Numbered from the stretch's first letter, positions 26,764-35,671 are shown. The stretch is 64,000 nt of DNA from Adlercreutzia agrestimuris (GCF_943193125.1 NZ_CALPCX010000002.1:248001-312000); one strand, 5' to 3'. A program made the numbers and translations. The notes: generated by a model not told the origin, from the sequence alone.

Positions 26764-27375
26764 CTACAAGAGCTTATATAGGAGCAGTCCGCCAACTGCG
26801 CCTGCGCATGCGGCAAGCGCTAGCTTTACTATCATTGAAACTATGGGATACTTGCGCGTAAAAAGATGGTCTTCGCACGCATCTGGCTCTTGAGCTTTGT
26901 CGACAAAAGCCACTATTTCTTGGTAGGTCACCAGGTTGTGGCGGTGTTTAATTCGTTCAACCTTAAGAGCAAAATACAATCCCAGACCATAGAGAGGCGC
27001 AAAGACAAACAAGCCCGCCACAATGCCTTTGGTGAGACCGCCGTGAGGGAATGGGTCTGTCCATGCATACGTAAGCGCTATGAAAAAGATTGCCGCTAGC
27101 GCAACCATGACCAACGAAGCTTGGCAGAATTGTCGGATGTTTTTTGCGTCATCTTGGGCAATCTTTTTCATAAGGGCAACATCACCGCGAAGTAGCTCAT
27201 CTATTGAGATGTCAAAGTGCTCGCTTAGAAGAATGAGGCTCTCTAGATCGGGATATGTTTTATCGTTTTCCCAGTTGGAGACCGTCTGTCGCGTTACATA
27301 GATAGCTGCGGCTAATTCGTCTTGTGAAAGCCCTTGTTTGAGGCGAAGCGTACGAATTTGCTGAGCTAACTCCAT
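26764..27375 (-). CDS. XRE-family regulator with C-terminal membrane spans
   Basis: 203 residues. Residues 1-65 are a Cro/CI HTH (LRLKQGLSQDELAAAIYVTR then QTVSNWENDKTYPDLESLI), a linker includes ISIDELLRGDV, then three spans (about 85-105, 118-138, 180-203). A close paralogue lies at 61855-62472. Such membrane XRE proteins are common in Gram-positive anaerobes, often with stress or peptide-resistance targets, but none is evident here. ATG 27375 has GGAGAGAA. Confidence 0.88.
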   Translation of the reverse strand: MELAQQIRTLRLKQGLSQDELAAAIYVTRQTVSNWENDKTYPDLESLILLSEHFDISIDELLRGDVALMKKIAQDDAKNIRQFCQASLVMVALAAIFFIALTYAWTDPFPHGGLTKGIVAGLFVFAPLYGLGLYFALKVERIKHRHNLVTYQEIVAFVDKAQEPDACEDHLFTRKYPIVSMIVKLALAACAGAVGGLLLYKLL

Positions 27376-27422
27376 TGAACTTCTCTCCGTTCTTAATGCG
27401 AGCTATTTTGAGGTGCGATGAT

Positions 27423-27572
27423 TTACTGCATGCGGTTTTCGCGCAGTTCTCGGTGAATTTGCTTAAGCTCTTTATCAATTCTGCTTGAAATTATAGTCAA
27501 TCCAAAGGATATAGCCACAATGGCTACGGCAAGCAATAAGAGAAGAATAATAAGAGCATGTTCAGTAATCAC
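27423..27572 (-). CDS. Small single-span membrane protein (49 aa)
   Basis: A GTG start at 27572 is preceded by GAAGGAGACA at ideal spacing. The 49-residue product has one long hydrophobic span (ITEHALIILLLLLAVAIVAI) and a charged cytosolic tail (RIDKELKQIHRELREN). A longer frame to 27611 lacks a ribosome site. It lies 47 bp upstream of the membrane XRE gene on the same strand and may be its partner. No known family recognised. Confidence 0.55.
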   Translation of the reverse strand: MITEHALIILLLLLAVAIVAISFGLTIISSRIDKELKQIHRELRENRMQ

Positions 27573-27778
27573 AAGTGTCTCCTTCGTTTTGTTCTCTGCT
27601 GATTTCTTCACTTCGTAATTGCTGAGGATCCTTTTTAAGAAGTGCAGAAAAAGCGTAGCAGTAAAACATGACCAAAAAGATCAAATTGTACAAATATCCC
27701 ATGCCAAAGATGTTTTACATCGCTTGTGATCAGGTGTTATGACGAAGTTGAGGTTTGTGGTTTGAGATTGACGGTGCG

Positions 27779-28348
27779 CTATAAAAGATTGTCTAGTTCA
27801 ATCTCGCTTTGGCGGCGACGTATGATAGCACTGTGAATTGCACAGGCAGTAAAAGCAAAACCAAGCCCAAAGGCAATAACAAAGAAGACAATACCTATAG
27901 CAAAGTCTCCCAGCCACGCAACTTGATCAAAGCCAACAATTTGAATCTCGGCAACGATTCTCATTCCAGAGGTGAGGACAGCAAGGATAATGCCGCAAAG
28001 GAGCGCTACTGCGGTGACAAAGTTCCACGGGATGCGATCTACTTCAGCAAAACGCTTGTAGCTGGAAAACGAACCGGCCTTGATTTGAGTTGATAATGAT
28101 GCAACTCCAGCAATGAGTATGGTTGCAATGAGCGGGTACTCTACAGGGATCAGGCTGGCACCGAGGGGTGTTGTAATGGGGTTTTCGGTGGTTGAGGCAA
28201 CTTGGTTGAGCATGATTACGTAGTACAAGGTGATGATAGACCCGGTCAACAGAATATATGCTGCTTGTTTGGTGGCTTTGCATTCCTGAGCCTCAAGATA
28301 TTCGTCCTTTGGACCCATAATTTCGTTCCATTTATTTATGAGGTACAT
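27779..28348 (-). CDS. DUF-type four-span membrane protein paired with XRE regulator
   Basis: 189 residues with four to five spans. The N-terminus MYLINKWNEIMGPKDEYLEAQ resembles the short membrane proteins (DUF3796/DUF6773-like) that commonly sit just after an XRE gene in Firmicutes and Coriobacteria. ATG 28348 has AGGAG seven bases upstream and starts 8 bp after the XRE stop, so the two are one operon under the palindromic operator upstream. Biochemical role unknown. Confidence 0.7.
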   Translation of the reverse strand: MYLINKWNEIMGPKDEYLEAQECKATKQAAYILLTGSIITLYYVIMLNQVASTTENPITTPLGASLIPVEYPLIATILIAGVASLSTQIKAGSFSSYKRFAEVDRIPWNFVTAVALLCGIILAVLTSGMRIVAEIQIVGFDQVAWLGDFAIGIVFFVIAFGLGFAFTACAIHSAIIRRRQSEIELDNLL

Positions 28349-28356
28349 GATGACTC

Positions 28357-28572
28357 CTATTCCCAAAAAAGGTCATTGAGGGTTTTTCCTAGTGTTTTGC
28401 AGATTGCGGTACAAAGCTTGAGGCTTGGGTTGTATCGACCCGCTTCAATGAGGCCAATGGTTTGGCGTGTTGCATCTACCGCATCGGCGAGTTGCTGCTG
28501 TGATAGTCCTGCGTTTATACGCGCGTAACGCAGGCGCTCGTTTCTTGATGCATCGTGGTCTGACGTGCTCAC
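28357..28572 (-). CDS. Short XRE-family HTH regulator
   Basis: 71 residues from a GTG at 28572 preceded by GGAGA; the frame extends to TTG 28602 without a ribosome site. Almost the entire protein is one HTH: RLRYARINAGLSQQQLADAV, then DATRQTIGLIEAGRYNPSLK, ending LGKTLNDLFW. This is the YgzD/PezA-like small repressor type. It heads a two-gene operon with the membrane protein, and a large perfect palindrome 40 bp upstream is its likely autoregulatory operator. Confidence 0.85.
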   Translation of the reverse strand: MSTSDHDASRNERLRYARINAGLSQQQLADAVDATRQTIGLIEAGRYNPSLKLCTAICKTLGKTLNDLFWE

Positions 28573-28613
28573 GTTTGTGGTCTCCGTACTCGTATTGGTC
28601 AATAGGATGATCG

Positions 28614-28645
28614 TTTGTCATGTAAAATATATCTTACATGACAAA
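28614..28645. promoter_or_regulatory. 12-bp-arm palindromic operator
   Basis: Perfect inverted repeat TTTGTCATGTAA (28614-28625) / TTACATGACAAA (28634-28645) with an AT-only spacer apart from one C. Placed upstream of the XRE gene, it is a likely autoregulatory operator. Confidence 0.75.
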
Positions 28646-28779
28646 TATATATTGCATAGTTGTGGATGTCAAGACAAGGAGTCGAGAATTCGACGGGAAC
28701 CGTTTTTCGGGCGGAGCTGTTTCTGCGGCGCGCGTCGGGACGCCCAGCCCGCACTGTTGACCTCACGCCGCCCATGCGT

Positions 28780-28884
28780 CAGTACGCTCAGCTCGTGCAT
28801 CAGGACGCTCAGCCCACGCGTCAGGACGCCCAGCTCACGCATCAGGACGCTCAGCCCGCGTGCCGGGACGCCCAGCCCACGGCT
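28780..28884. repeat. 21-bp tandem repeat, five units
   Basis: Units 28780-28800, 28801-28821, 28822-28842, 28843-28863, 28864-28884 follow CAGGACGCYCAGCYCRCGYRY; degenerate copies extend to about 28730. The period is a multiple of three, so both strands stay open. The plus frame reads a heptad like RQDAQLT, the minus frame TRGLSVL. No ribosome site or family similarity supports a protein. It is much richer in GC than its surroundings. The stretch 28646-29167 otherwise holds only the 107-bp element. Confidence 0.85.
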
Positions 28885-28897
28885 TTGCCTGTCTTTT

Positions 28898-29004
28898 TAT
28901 ACATTTCGGGCACAACCCGTCACGACCCTGCACCCCATATGACCTGGGGAAATACAGCATAATCGCAGGTCAGAGCGGATGGCAGGAAGTGCCCGAAATG
29001 TATA
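28898..29004 (+). repeat. 107-bp nested-palindrome element, copy A
   Basis: It begins TATACATTTCGGGCAC and ends with the exact complement GTGCCCGAAATGTATA. Inside is a second dyad (TGACCTG at about 28939 / CAGGTCA at about 28968). The same 107-bp length and core recur at 50167-50273 (inverted) and 62585-62691. It is intergenic and non-coding. The terminal repeats and fixed length suggest a MITE-like or REP-like mobile repeat. Confidence 0.88.
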
Positions 29005-29167
29005 ATAATTCGCGGAAAGAAGCGGCTTGCTGAAGGCTTGCTGGAAAGAACAAGGAGAACGTTTGCGACCTGGGTCGAAGAGAGGCAGTATGCAGTCTGT
29101 GGATCAGAGAGAGACTGCTGCTGCGAGTGCTGTAGGCCTTGAGATGCTCGGGAGGACTTAGAGGGCT

Positions 29168-30010
29168 TTAGAAAAGGTAGCTCTCAATAACGAGCTTGCC
29201 TCGCAGCGCGTCAACCCATTCTTTTGGTATAGCGTCGAATCCATACATTGCTCCAGCTAGTGCGCCGGCAACGCAGGCGGTGGTGTCAGTGTCTTCGCCG
29301 AGGTTTACAGCTTCTAGTACGCAGTCTTTGAAGGTATTCGTATGAAGCGCACACCAAAGAGATGCTTGCAATGTATCTAAGACAAAGCCCGAGGATCCTA
29401 TCTCTTTGCGCGGGGTGCTTGCGAGAGTCTCGAGGAATTCAAATGGCTCATCGTGAGTGGAGTTGGCTTTGATGGCGTCTTCAAGTGATTCGCCATTCAT
29501 AACTTCACGGAGAATTCTGACGAAGATGACGCATGATTCCGTGGAGATCCAATGCGCGTGGGTAACAGCGGATGCGGCGCAAATCTCCTCATCTGACGCC
29601 TGAATAAAGGCAAGTGGTGCAATGCGCATGAGCGATCCGTTGCCGTTTGAGCGTTCGCTGTTAAGACCGTGTCCTTGCTTGAGCGAAACTGCTGTTGTTC
29701 TACCAACGCCAAAGACTACTCCATCAGCGGTATAAGCTCCGTTGTAGTACCAATCGCAGAAACGCTCTCGCATGTCATCTGGGCAAATGGCTCGATGCTC
29801 TTCGACACTGGCAAGCGTTGCAAGCAGCATTGATGTGTCATCAGAAAACGTCCCAGCTGGTTTATGGTGTGATCCATTTCCGATCATATTTGCGCATTTG
29901 AAAGTGTCTCGCTCCAAGAATTCGTAGGGGACACCTAGTGCATCGCCTATTGCTGCACCATAGATTACTCCCTTGCGCTTGTTGGCATCGTTAGCTGCAG
30001 CTGTGTTCAT
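29168..30010 (-). CDS. ADP-ribosylglycohydrolase family protein
   Basis: 280 residues of the DraG/ARH fold. IYGAAIGDALGVPYEF and AGTFSDDTSMLLATL carry the first metal-binding D-D-T cluster, and VNLGEDTDTTACVAGALAGA the second D-x-D-T set, so the dinuclear Mg site is complete. The family removes ADP-ribose from arginine or other groups on proteins, or hydrolyses related ADP-ribosyl compounds. ATG 30010 has GGAGGT upstream. No ADP-ribosyltransferase is adjacent; target unknown. Confidence 0.92.
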   Translation of the reverse strand: MNTAAANDANKRKGVIYGAAIGDALGVPYEFLERDTFKCANMIGNGSHHKPAGTFSDDTSMLLATLASVEEHRAICPDDMRERFCDWYYNGAYTADGVVFGVGRTTAVSLKQGHGLNSERSNGNGSLMRIAPLAFIQASDEEICAASAVTHAHWISTESCVIFVRILREVMNGESLEDAIKANSTHDEPFEFLETLASTPRKEIGSSGFVLDTLQASLWCALHTNTFKDCVLEAVNLGEDTDTTACVAGALAGAMYGFDAIPKEWVDALRGKLVIESYLF

Positions 30011-30242
30011 TTTTCGCGTACCTCCATAAATGCAATTTTAGGTTGTTTAATGATAGCTGTTGTCTCTTCGCTGGAGATTCAAAAGCTTGAGACAATAGTG
30101 GGGAGCTTGATTCATACGGTCATCGAGTGATAACTATATTTGCGTTTAATCTTCTCCCCACTATCGGGTAAGTTAGAGGTGTGTTCCCATCTTTGCGTAT
30201 TCTGCGTGATGCTGCGAGATTCGGGTAGCGAAATACTGGTGA
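30011..30242. other. Intergenic, no recognisable feature
   Basis: 232 bases between the ADP-ribosylglycohydrolase start and the lipoprotein stop, all minus-strand transcription. I see no gene, repeat or strong hairpin. A promoter for the hydrolase must lie here but no clear -35/-10 pair stands out. Confidence 0.4.
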
Positions 30243-31112
30243 TTACTCAACGGCTCCGGCGATATCAAATCGGTAAGGTTCAAAGTCCATGTGGAAATCA
30301 TCGCTGTGGCCTTCAATCTCGAAGGTGAAATCGATTGAACTGTCCATGGCAGGAAATATGATTACACCAGAGGATGTTGCGCCGCTTCGGAGATCTGAGG
30401 ATACCTCAGGATAATCTCCGTTATAGCGAGACATAGATGAACTGTCTGGTTCAATTTGTTGCCCGTCTTGCAGTATTACAGCATTGAACGAATAGAGATT
30501 AAACGTTTCACCGGAATTGTTTTGCTCGGTAATATAAACGCGGGTTTCCTTCTCGGCAAACTCAATCTTGTCGACCGAAATTGTGACGCCATTTTGGTCA
30601 AGAGAGGCACCTTCAGGAATGATTTCGGACACGGTTGGCACTACGGCATCCATATATGAGAGGACTTCTATATCGGTGGCAACTATGGCAAGGTTGCTGA
30701 TGGTTGAGCCAAACGCGTTGGTTCCTTCATATGTGCCTAAGATGATGCCATCGGCAACAATGTAATCGTCGGTTTCAATCTCGGTTCCTGCTTCGACAGC
30801 AAGCATGAACACGTTATCGGTACGGTCGAAGCTGTAATAAGCCTGGTAAATGTCAATGCCGTCGTCTTGTCCAACGTAATTGAACACTTTGCCCTCAAGT
30901 ACAACATGCTGGTCTATGTAAGCTTCGGGGTTACTGAATACGAGGGGTATTTCTGATTCATCCACATAAACCGGTTCTGTCTCGGTGGTTTCTTCAGTGG
31001 GAGTGGTCTCTTCTCCTGTTGTTGTTTGTGCTTCGTTATCTTGCGAAGCGCATCCAAAAAGCGAACAGGTTAGACAGGTTGTGGCTAAGAGGGTTCCAAT
31101 CAGTTTTTTCAT
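30243..31112 (-). CDS. Lipoprotein with OB-like and Ig-like halves
   Basis: 289 residues encoded on the minus strand from 31112 down to 30243. Signal peptide II ending FGC (lipobox LFGCAS), then an 18-residue Thr/Glu linker. Residues about 55-150 (AYIDQHVVLEGKVFNYVGQD followed by DDYIVADGIILGTYEGTN) look like a small OB fold. Residues 170-289 (VTISVDKIEFAEKETRVYIT; SGVIIFPAMDSSIDFTFEIE) resemble DUF4352-type Ig-like domains of Gram-positive lipoproteins. ATG 31112 has AGAAGGAGACAC. Monocistronic; function unknown. Confidence 0.8.
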   Translation of the reverse strand: MKKLIGTLLATTCLTCSLFGCASQDNEAQTTTGEETTPTEETTETEPVYVDESEIPLVFSNPEAYIDQHVVLEGKVFNYVGQDDGIDIYQAYYSFDRTDNVFMLAVEAGTEIETDDYIVADGIILGTYEGTNAFGSTISNLAIVATDIEVLSYMDAVVPTVSEIIPEGASLDQNGVTISVDKIEFAEKETRVYITEQNNSGETFNLYSFNAVILQDGQQIEPDSSSMSRYNGDYPEVSSDLRSGATSSGVIIFPAMDSSIDFTFEIEGHSDDFHMDFEPYRFDIAGAVE

Positions 31113-31244
31113 GTGTCTCCTTCTCATCAAGTGAATACTGATGAAATTGATGGTATAAAAAGAGACATCATGAGGGTGTACCCGCTACGGGACAACCTTC
31201 GCCTTGCTTTTGCGAAACGAGGGGTGCCCGAGCTGACGGTGGGG

Positions 31245-31281
31245 GCGCCACGGCAGCATCGCTTTGACACTACCGTGGCGC
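31245..31281. terminator. GC-rich hairpin between lipoprotein and SDR genes
   Basis: GCGCCACGG (31245-31253) / CCGTGGCGC (31273-31281) with a 19-base loop. On the plus strand TTTAAT follows, on the minus strand no T-run, so assignment as terminator is weak. The location just after the SDR stop (minus strand) suggests a transcription end. Confidence 0.4.
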
Positions 31282-31315
31282 TTTAATGCGCGTGTGGCTT
31301 AGGTGCACGCGCGGC

Positions 31316-32068
31316 TTAGGTGTGCATGTGGATGCCGCCGTCAACCATGAAAGATTGACCCGTAAAGTAACTACCTTCGTCGCTTACCAGGAAAGTGATC
31401 AAAGGCGCGCAATCTTCTTCGGTCGTACCGACGCGATGAAGTGGGCTTTTAGCCTCAAGACTCTTAAGAGCTTCGGGTTGCGTCTGGCGGAAGAAGTCGG
31501 TTGCAATAATTGGCAAGAAGACATTAACAGTAATGCCGTATTTGCCCCATTCGCGCGCACCAGTACGGGTGATAGCGCGGATAGCCTCTTTCGCCATGCC
31601 GTAAGCACCAAAGCCTTCGTTGCCATCGTAGCCAGCAGCCGAGGCTGTATTGATGATGCGTCCATGGCCGCTCTCTTTGAGGTAGGGGAAGCACTCTTTC
31701 ATAAAGAGCAAGGTTGCCAATGCGCCGCTTTTGTAGGCAGTCATAGCATAATCAATATCAATGTTTTCAATCTCGCAGTAGTTCATTGAACCTTGTGCGC
31801 AGTTAATTAGAATGTCTACACCACCAAAGGTGTTCACGCATTCGTTGACCACATTTTTGATTTGATCGGGCTCCATTACGTCGCAAGCGACAGGAAGAAC
31901 TTTAGCGCCAACGGCTTCCAGCTCAGCTTTGAGCTCTTCGAGTTTTTCTAGACGTCGCGCACAAACGCACACATTTGCTCCGTTTTCAGCGAGAACTTTC
32001 GCAAGACCGCGTCCGACGCCAGAGCTTGCGCCTGTGACAATTGCGGTCCTTCCGTTGAGTTTGCTCAT
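31316..32068 (-). CDS. Short-chain dehydrogenase/reductase
   Basis: 250 residues of classical SDR. Cofactor motif TGASSGVGRGLA, catalytic Ser in IINTASAAGYDGNEGFG, YxxxK in AYGMAKEAI, and C-terminal SYFTGQSFMVDGGIHM. The usual NNAG is replaced by INCAQGS, which is unusual. The Arg pair after strand 2 (CARRLEK) suggests NADP(H). ATG 32068 with ATAGGAG upstream. It is divergent from a LuxR membrane regulator, the arrangement used for inducible reductases. Substrate could be a steroid, bile acid or other alcohol; not determinable. Confidence 0.9.
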   Translation of the reverse strand: MSKLNGRTAIVTGASSGVGRGLAKVLAENGANVCVCARRLEKLEELKAELEAVGAKVLPVACDVMEPDQIKNVVNECVNTFGGVDILINCAQGSMNYCEIENIDIDYAMTAYKSGALATLLFMKECFPYLKESGHGRIINTASAAGYDGNEGFGAYGMAKEAIRAITRTGAREWGKYGITVNVFLPIIATDFFRQTQPEALKSLEAKSPLHRVGTTEEDCAPLITFLVSDEGSYFTGQSFMVDGGIHMHT

Positions 32069-32356
32069 GTCATTGCTCCTATCATGAGTTTGCGCAGGTG
32101 GTGTACTGTGATGCCACCTGCTCCGACCTCCCATTATAGGCGGCTTGGGCGCATGAGGGAGCATTGTTGCGCAAAGGTCATAGGAAAACCCAGGTCGATG
32201 GTGTGGCGAAAGCGAGCATTAGTAAACTCAAGTGTAAGCGAAGGCAAAAAGTACGCTGACAGCTTTCGCAAACGCGCTGGTAAAGAAAATGCTTGTCAAC
32301 TTAGTGTTACAACGCTATGGTATCTCGATTATAGATAGACGGAGGATGCTGCGCTT

Positions 32357-33811
32357 ATGGGGAAGAGATTCAGTGCTTTTCAAGACGCGTTTACTTCGGC
32401 GACGTTTGGAGCGCTGGTTGTCTATGCGCTTTATCGGCTGTTGGCTTATGAGAGCTATGTAACAAACTTCGGCCTTTGGGTTGATCCTTTGGCCTATGTA
32501 TCAAATATTCCCTTTATGGCTGGGGCGGCTCTTGGCAATCTGATTTCAAGCATTCTTGTTTTTGTACTCTATGCGACTGGCAGAATACGAGCCTGTACGC
32601 TTGGATACCGAAGCCCGCTTGTCGTTATTGCTTTTGTCTATGCCGTGGTGGCTTGTATCCCTGCTGAGCAGCTTACGCAAATGCTGACATCTTCGTTTTT
32701 TGGTATCTTGTGGGGGCTGACCATCACGGTGGTGGGCTTCACTGCATTAGAGTTATTGATGGGAAGCGCGTCTCGTCTCGCGCTCATTATCCAAATCATT
32801 GCTTCGGCATTTCTGTTTGCGCTCGGGTCGTACGTGCTCAGCTTTTTGCCTGATTCAGTTGCAGCAATAATCTGTGCTTTTATTTCGCTTGCCATAATTC
32901 CATTGATGCCGACGCTACGCTCAAAGCTTGATATTCCAAAAGGTCCTTCTGCTCATGAAGTTCTTCCAACGTTTCGCGAAACACTGAGCGAAAGTGCAAC
33001 ACCTATTTTGGCTATTGCCTTTTTTGAGCTTGTTGTTGGCTTGGTGAATATGTATGCGTTTGAGAGCCATTCGTCATTTACCATTTCAACGCATGCGCCG
33101 CTTGAGGGCTCTGTTATATGTGCAATCCTGGCGTCGTTATTCGTAGCGATAACTGCGCGAGTGCCGCATGGTCGATTCGTGGCACTCGGTATTTTTCCTG
33201 GTGTGATATCAGTTTTTTTGGCATTGCCGTATTTTGGTGACATGTGGGGTCGCCCCTTAAGCACGGTGATATACACCGCATATATCTTTACAGCCATGCT
33301 CTCCACGTATTGTGTAGTTCGTGCTTGTCGGCGTTCCAATGACTGCATTTATGGGATTGGGGCGGTTCTTTCCGCTGCTATGCGCGTGTGTCTTGTGGTT
33401 GGTTTGGCTATAGGCTGGTGGTGCGGCAACCTTCAAGAAGGCGACACGTTTGTGCATCTGTCTATTGTGTGCGTGGTATGCGTGTATGTGTTGGGGATGG
33501 TTGTACTGTTGTGGGGCTATCGCAACTTGCGCGAAAAGGATGCCACTCAGGTTGTGGAGGTAGTGGTTGAGCGTGTGCCAGAAACATTTGCGCAAGCTCA
33601 AGCGGAACGTATAGAAGAGCTTGTTGCAACTTATGAGCTGTCGCCTCGCGAGCGTGATGTGCTTATAGGTTTGGCGCAAGGCAACACCGCAGCAAGCATT
33701 GCCGAGGGACTTCATATTTCTACGTCAACTGCGCAAGGCTACATTAAGACACTCTATGTAAAACTTGGTGTCAATAAAAAACAGCAGGTCATTGACCTGT
33801 TTCAACAATAG
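32357..33811 (+). CDS. LuxR-type regulator with multi-span membrane sensor domain
   Basis: 484 residues. About twelve hydrophobic spans in residues 15-395, then a linker and a C-terminal LuxR HTH (LSPRERDVLIGLAQGNTAAS, then TSTAQGYIKTLYVKLGVNKK). ATG 32357 follows ACGGAGG. It lies between a divergent SDR gene and a downstream flavin reductase on the same strand (160 bp away), so it could control either or both. Same architecture as the proteins at 25242 and 50922 but with little sequence identity in the membrane part. Confidence 0.9.
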   Translation: MGKRFSAFQDAFTSATFGALVVYALYRLLAYESYVTNFGLWVDPLAYVSNIPFMAGAALGNLISSILVFVLYATGRIRACTLGYRSPLVVIAFVYAVVACIPAEQLTQMLTSSFFGILWGLTITVVGFTALELLMGSASRLALIIQIIASAFLFALGSYVLSFLPDSVAAIICAFISLAIIPLMPTLRSKLDIPKGPSAHEVLPTFRETLSESATPILAIAFFELVVGLVNMYAFESHSSFTISTHAPLEGSVICAILASLFVAITARVPHGRFVALGIFPGVISVFLALPYFGDMWGRPLSTVIYTAYIFTAMLSTYCVVRACRRSNDCIYGIGAVLSAAMRVCLVVGLAIGWWCGNLQEGDTFVHLSIVCVVCVYVLGMVVLLWGYRNLREKDATQVVEVVVERVPETFAQAQAERIEELVATYELSPRERDVLIGLAQGNTAASIAEGLHISTSTAQGYIKTLYVKLGVNKKQQVIDLFQQ

Positions 33812-33971
33812 TTTTGAAGTTAACCATTTTTTGGGGGAGCGAAAAACCCTTCCATTTTCTAGACTGCTGACTGTTATGGTTGCCGTGCTTGCTTAAGCAA
33901 CAAGCTTGCGAGCCGAGAGAGGGGCAAGGGCGGTGGCAATCAGAAGGCAAGAAAGAAAGAGAGGGATTTAG

Positions 33972-35483
33972 ATGACGCTTTCACGTCGTGATTTCCTGAA
34001 AATTGGTGGTGCTTCTTGTATCGTTGCTGGTACTGGGGCAGCTTTGGTTGGATGCAGCCCGGCGGGCGGTTCAAGCGACGCGCCGCTTGCTGAGACTGGC
34101 GAGACTTCGCTTGTGGGATATGCGCCTGTTAACTTTACTGAAGAGACCGACATTCTCATTATTGGTTCAGGTTATGCAGGTCTGGCAGCTGCTATGGCGC
34201 CAGCACTTGCAGGCAAGAAAATTATCATTGCTGAAAAACAATCTCAGGTTGGTGGCGACTCTGCTACATCATGCTGCTTCATGTTTGCCACAGGCACCGA
34301 GCTGCAGAAAGCAGCCGGCTACACCACTACTATTGATGAGTATTGGGAGGCAGTCAAAGAGAAGCAAACCGCAGGCTATGAGCAATATGATTGGTTCGAA
34401 GACTGGGTAAAGGGAAAGATTTACGCAAATACGCATTTTGTGGATTCTGCAATCAACGACTTTGGCGCTACGTTCCAAGAGCCCTGCACCGAGGCTGAGC
34501 TGCCTCGCTTGTTCGGTTCAGTTATTCTGCCGGCTGACGGTATTGGCTCTGGCGGTCAAAACATTTTGCAACCTATTGTGGCAAAGCTTAAGGAACTGGG
34601 CACCGATATTCGCAATGGCCAACGTGCAACGGCTCTCATTAAAGACGCCGAGGGCACAATTATTGGTTGTCGCTTTGAGGACACCACCTCAGGTAAAGTG
34701 ACCGACATCAAGGCAACGGCGACGGTGCTTGCAACGGGCGGCTTTGCTGATAATGGCGAAATGGTTCAGGAGTATCTGCCGGAGTGGTCCAATTACGGAC
34801 AGATGGTTCATGGCTGCATTGGTGAGGGTCACAAACTTGCTCAAGCAGCAGGTGCTCAGCTGGTAGGCATGGATTCATCGTTTACCTTCTGCAACCTCAT
34901 GGGCGACATTCCCAACTGCACGACGTGGGGCTATTGGACACCTATCGTGTTGGTATTACCGAACGGCAAGCGCTTTATTGAAGAGGCGCAATCTCATGAT
35001 GCCGCTCAAGCTGCAATAGATGCAGGATATCGTCAGTGGTGGTCAATCTTTGATCAGCGCGCCTTTGATGCTCGTGCTATTGCAAACTCAGTTGAAGGCA
35101 ATATCAAAAGCCACAGTGACGTTTATGTAAAGGCCGACACCATTGAAGAGTTGGCAGTTGGCATGGATGTGCCCGTTGATACGTTGGTGGAAACTTTCGC
35201 CCGCTATGACGAACTAGTTGCTTCTGGTGAGGATACAGATTTTGGCAAGAAAGCCTGGTTGGAGTCACTGCAGCCGCCGTATCACGCACTTAAGCTCAAT
35301 GTGAGCCGCTACAAGACATCAGGTGGTCTGATCGTTGGTCCGAACAACCAGGTATTGGATACCTCTGATGCCGAGATTCCTGGCTTGTATGCAGCTGGTG
35401 CGGTAACGCTTCAATCGTTTGCAAGCGTTTCAACGTGTATGGCTACTGGTTATTTTGTTGGCGAAACTCTTGCGGCGCTCTAA
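33972..35483 (+). CDS. Tat-exported FAD-dependent reductase (fumarate reductase family)
   Basis: 503 residues. Tat signal SRRDFLKIGGASCIVAGTGA ending LVGC. FAD motif ILIIGSGYAGLAAAMAPALAG, then EKQSQVGGDSATSCC, VLATGGFADNGEM, and the C-terminal AAGAVTLQSFASVSTCMATG. Unlike the 652-residue protein it lacks an FMN-binding domain, so an external electron donor such as a cytochrome is needed. None is adjacent. GAGAGGG precedes the ATG. Substrate unknown; regulation probably by the upstream LuxR protein. Confidence 0.9.
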   Translation: MTLSRRDFLKIGGASCIVAGTGAALVGCSPAGGSSDAPLAETGETSLVGYAPVNFTEETDILIIGSGYAGLAAAMAPALAGKKIIIAEKQSQVGGDSATSCCFMFATGTELQKAAGYTTTIDEYWEAVKEKQTAGYEQYDWFEDWVKGKIYANTHFVDSAINDFGATFQEPCTEAELPRLFGSVILPADGIGSGGQNILQPIVAKLKELGTDIRNGQRATALIKDAEGTIIGCRFEDTTSGKVTDIKATATVLATGGFADNGEMVQEYLPEWSNYGQMVHGCIGEGHKLAQAAGAQLVGMDSSFTFCNLMGDIPNCTTWGYWTPIVLVLPNGKRFIEEAQSHDAAQAAIDAGYRQWWSIFDQRAFDARAIANSVEGNIKSHSDVYVKADTIEELAVGMDVPVDTLVETFARYDELVASGEDTDFGKKAWLESLQPPYHALKLNVSRYKTSGGLIVGPNNQVLDTSDAEIPGLYAAGAVTLQSFASVSTCMATGYFVGETLAAL

Positions 35484-35529
35484 ATAGCCTGATCATAATA
35501 CCCTCCACTGAGATTGGTAATCTCTCAGA

Positions 35530-35568
35530 AAATTGGTCGCCCTGCTTGTGCGGGGCGGCCAATCTTTT
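35530..35568 (+). terminator. Rho-independent terminator after the flavin reductase
   Basis: ATTGGTCGCCC (35530-35540) pairs with GGGCGGCCAAT (35551-35561) with one G-U pair, followed by CTTTTTT. Confidence 0.9.
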
Positions 35569-35671
35569 TTCTGGCTTTCAAGACGTTGATGCTGAGTGGA
35601 TTCGCGCACGCTGCATGCAAGTTTTATCACGAAGGTATTCAAGCTCTGTGGCGTGCAGATTGCGACAAAAT

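Noticed and set aside
28660..28962. Open frame across the 21-bp array as a protein gene.
   Set aside because: No ribosome site, composition dictated by the repeat, and the opposite strand is equally open.
31190..31300. The hairpin-rich segment before the SDR stop as a riboswitch.
   Set aside because: It lies at the 3' end of minus-strand genes, not in a leader, and has no competing hairpins.
31286..31789. A 167-codon plus-strand frame opposite the SDR gene.
   Set aside because: The minus strand encodes a complete SDR with all motifs; the plus frame is a shadow.
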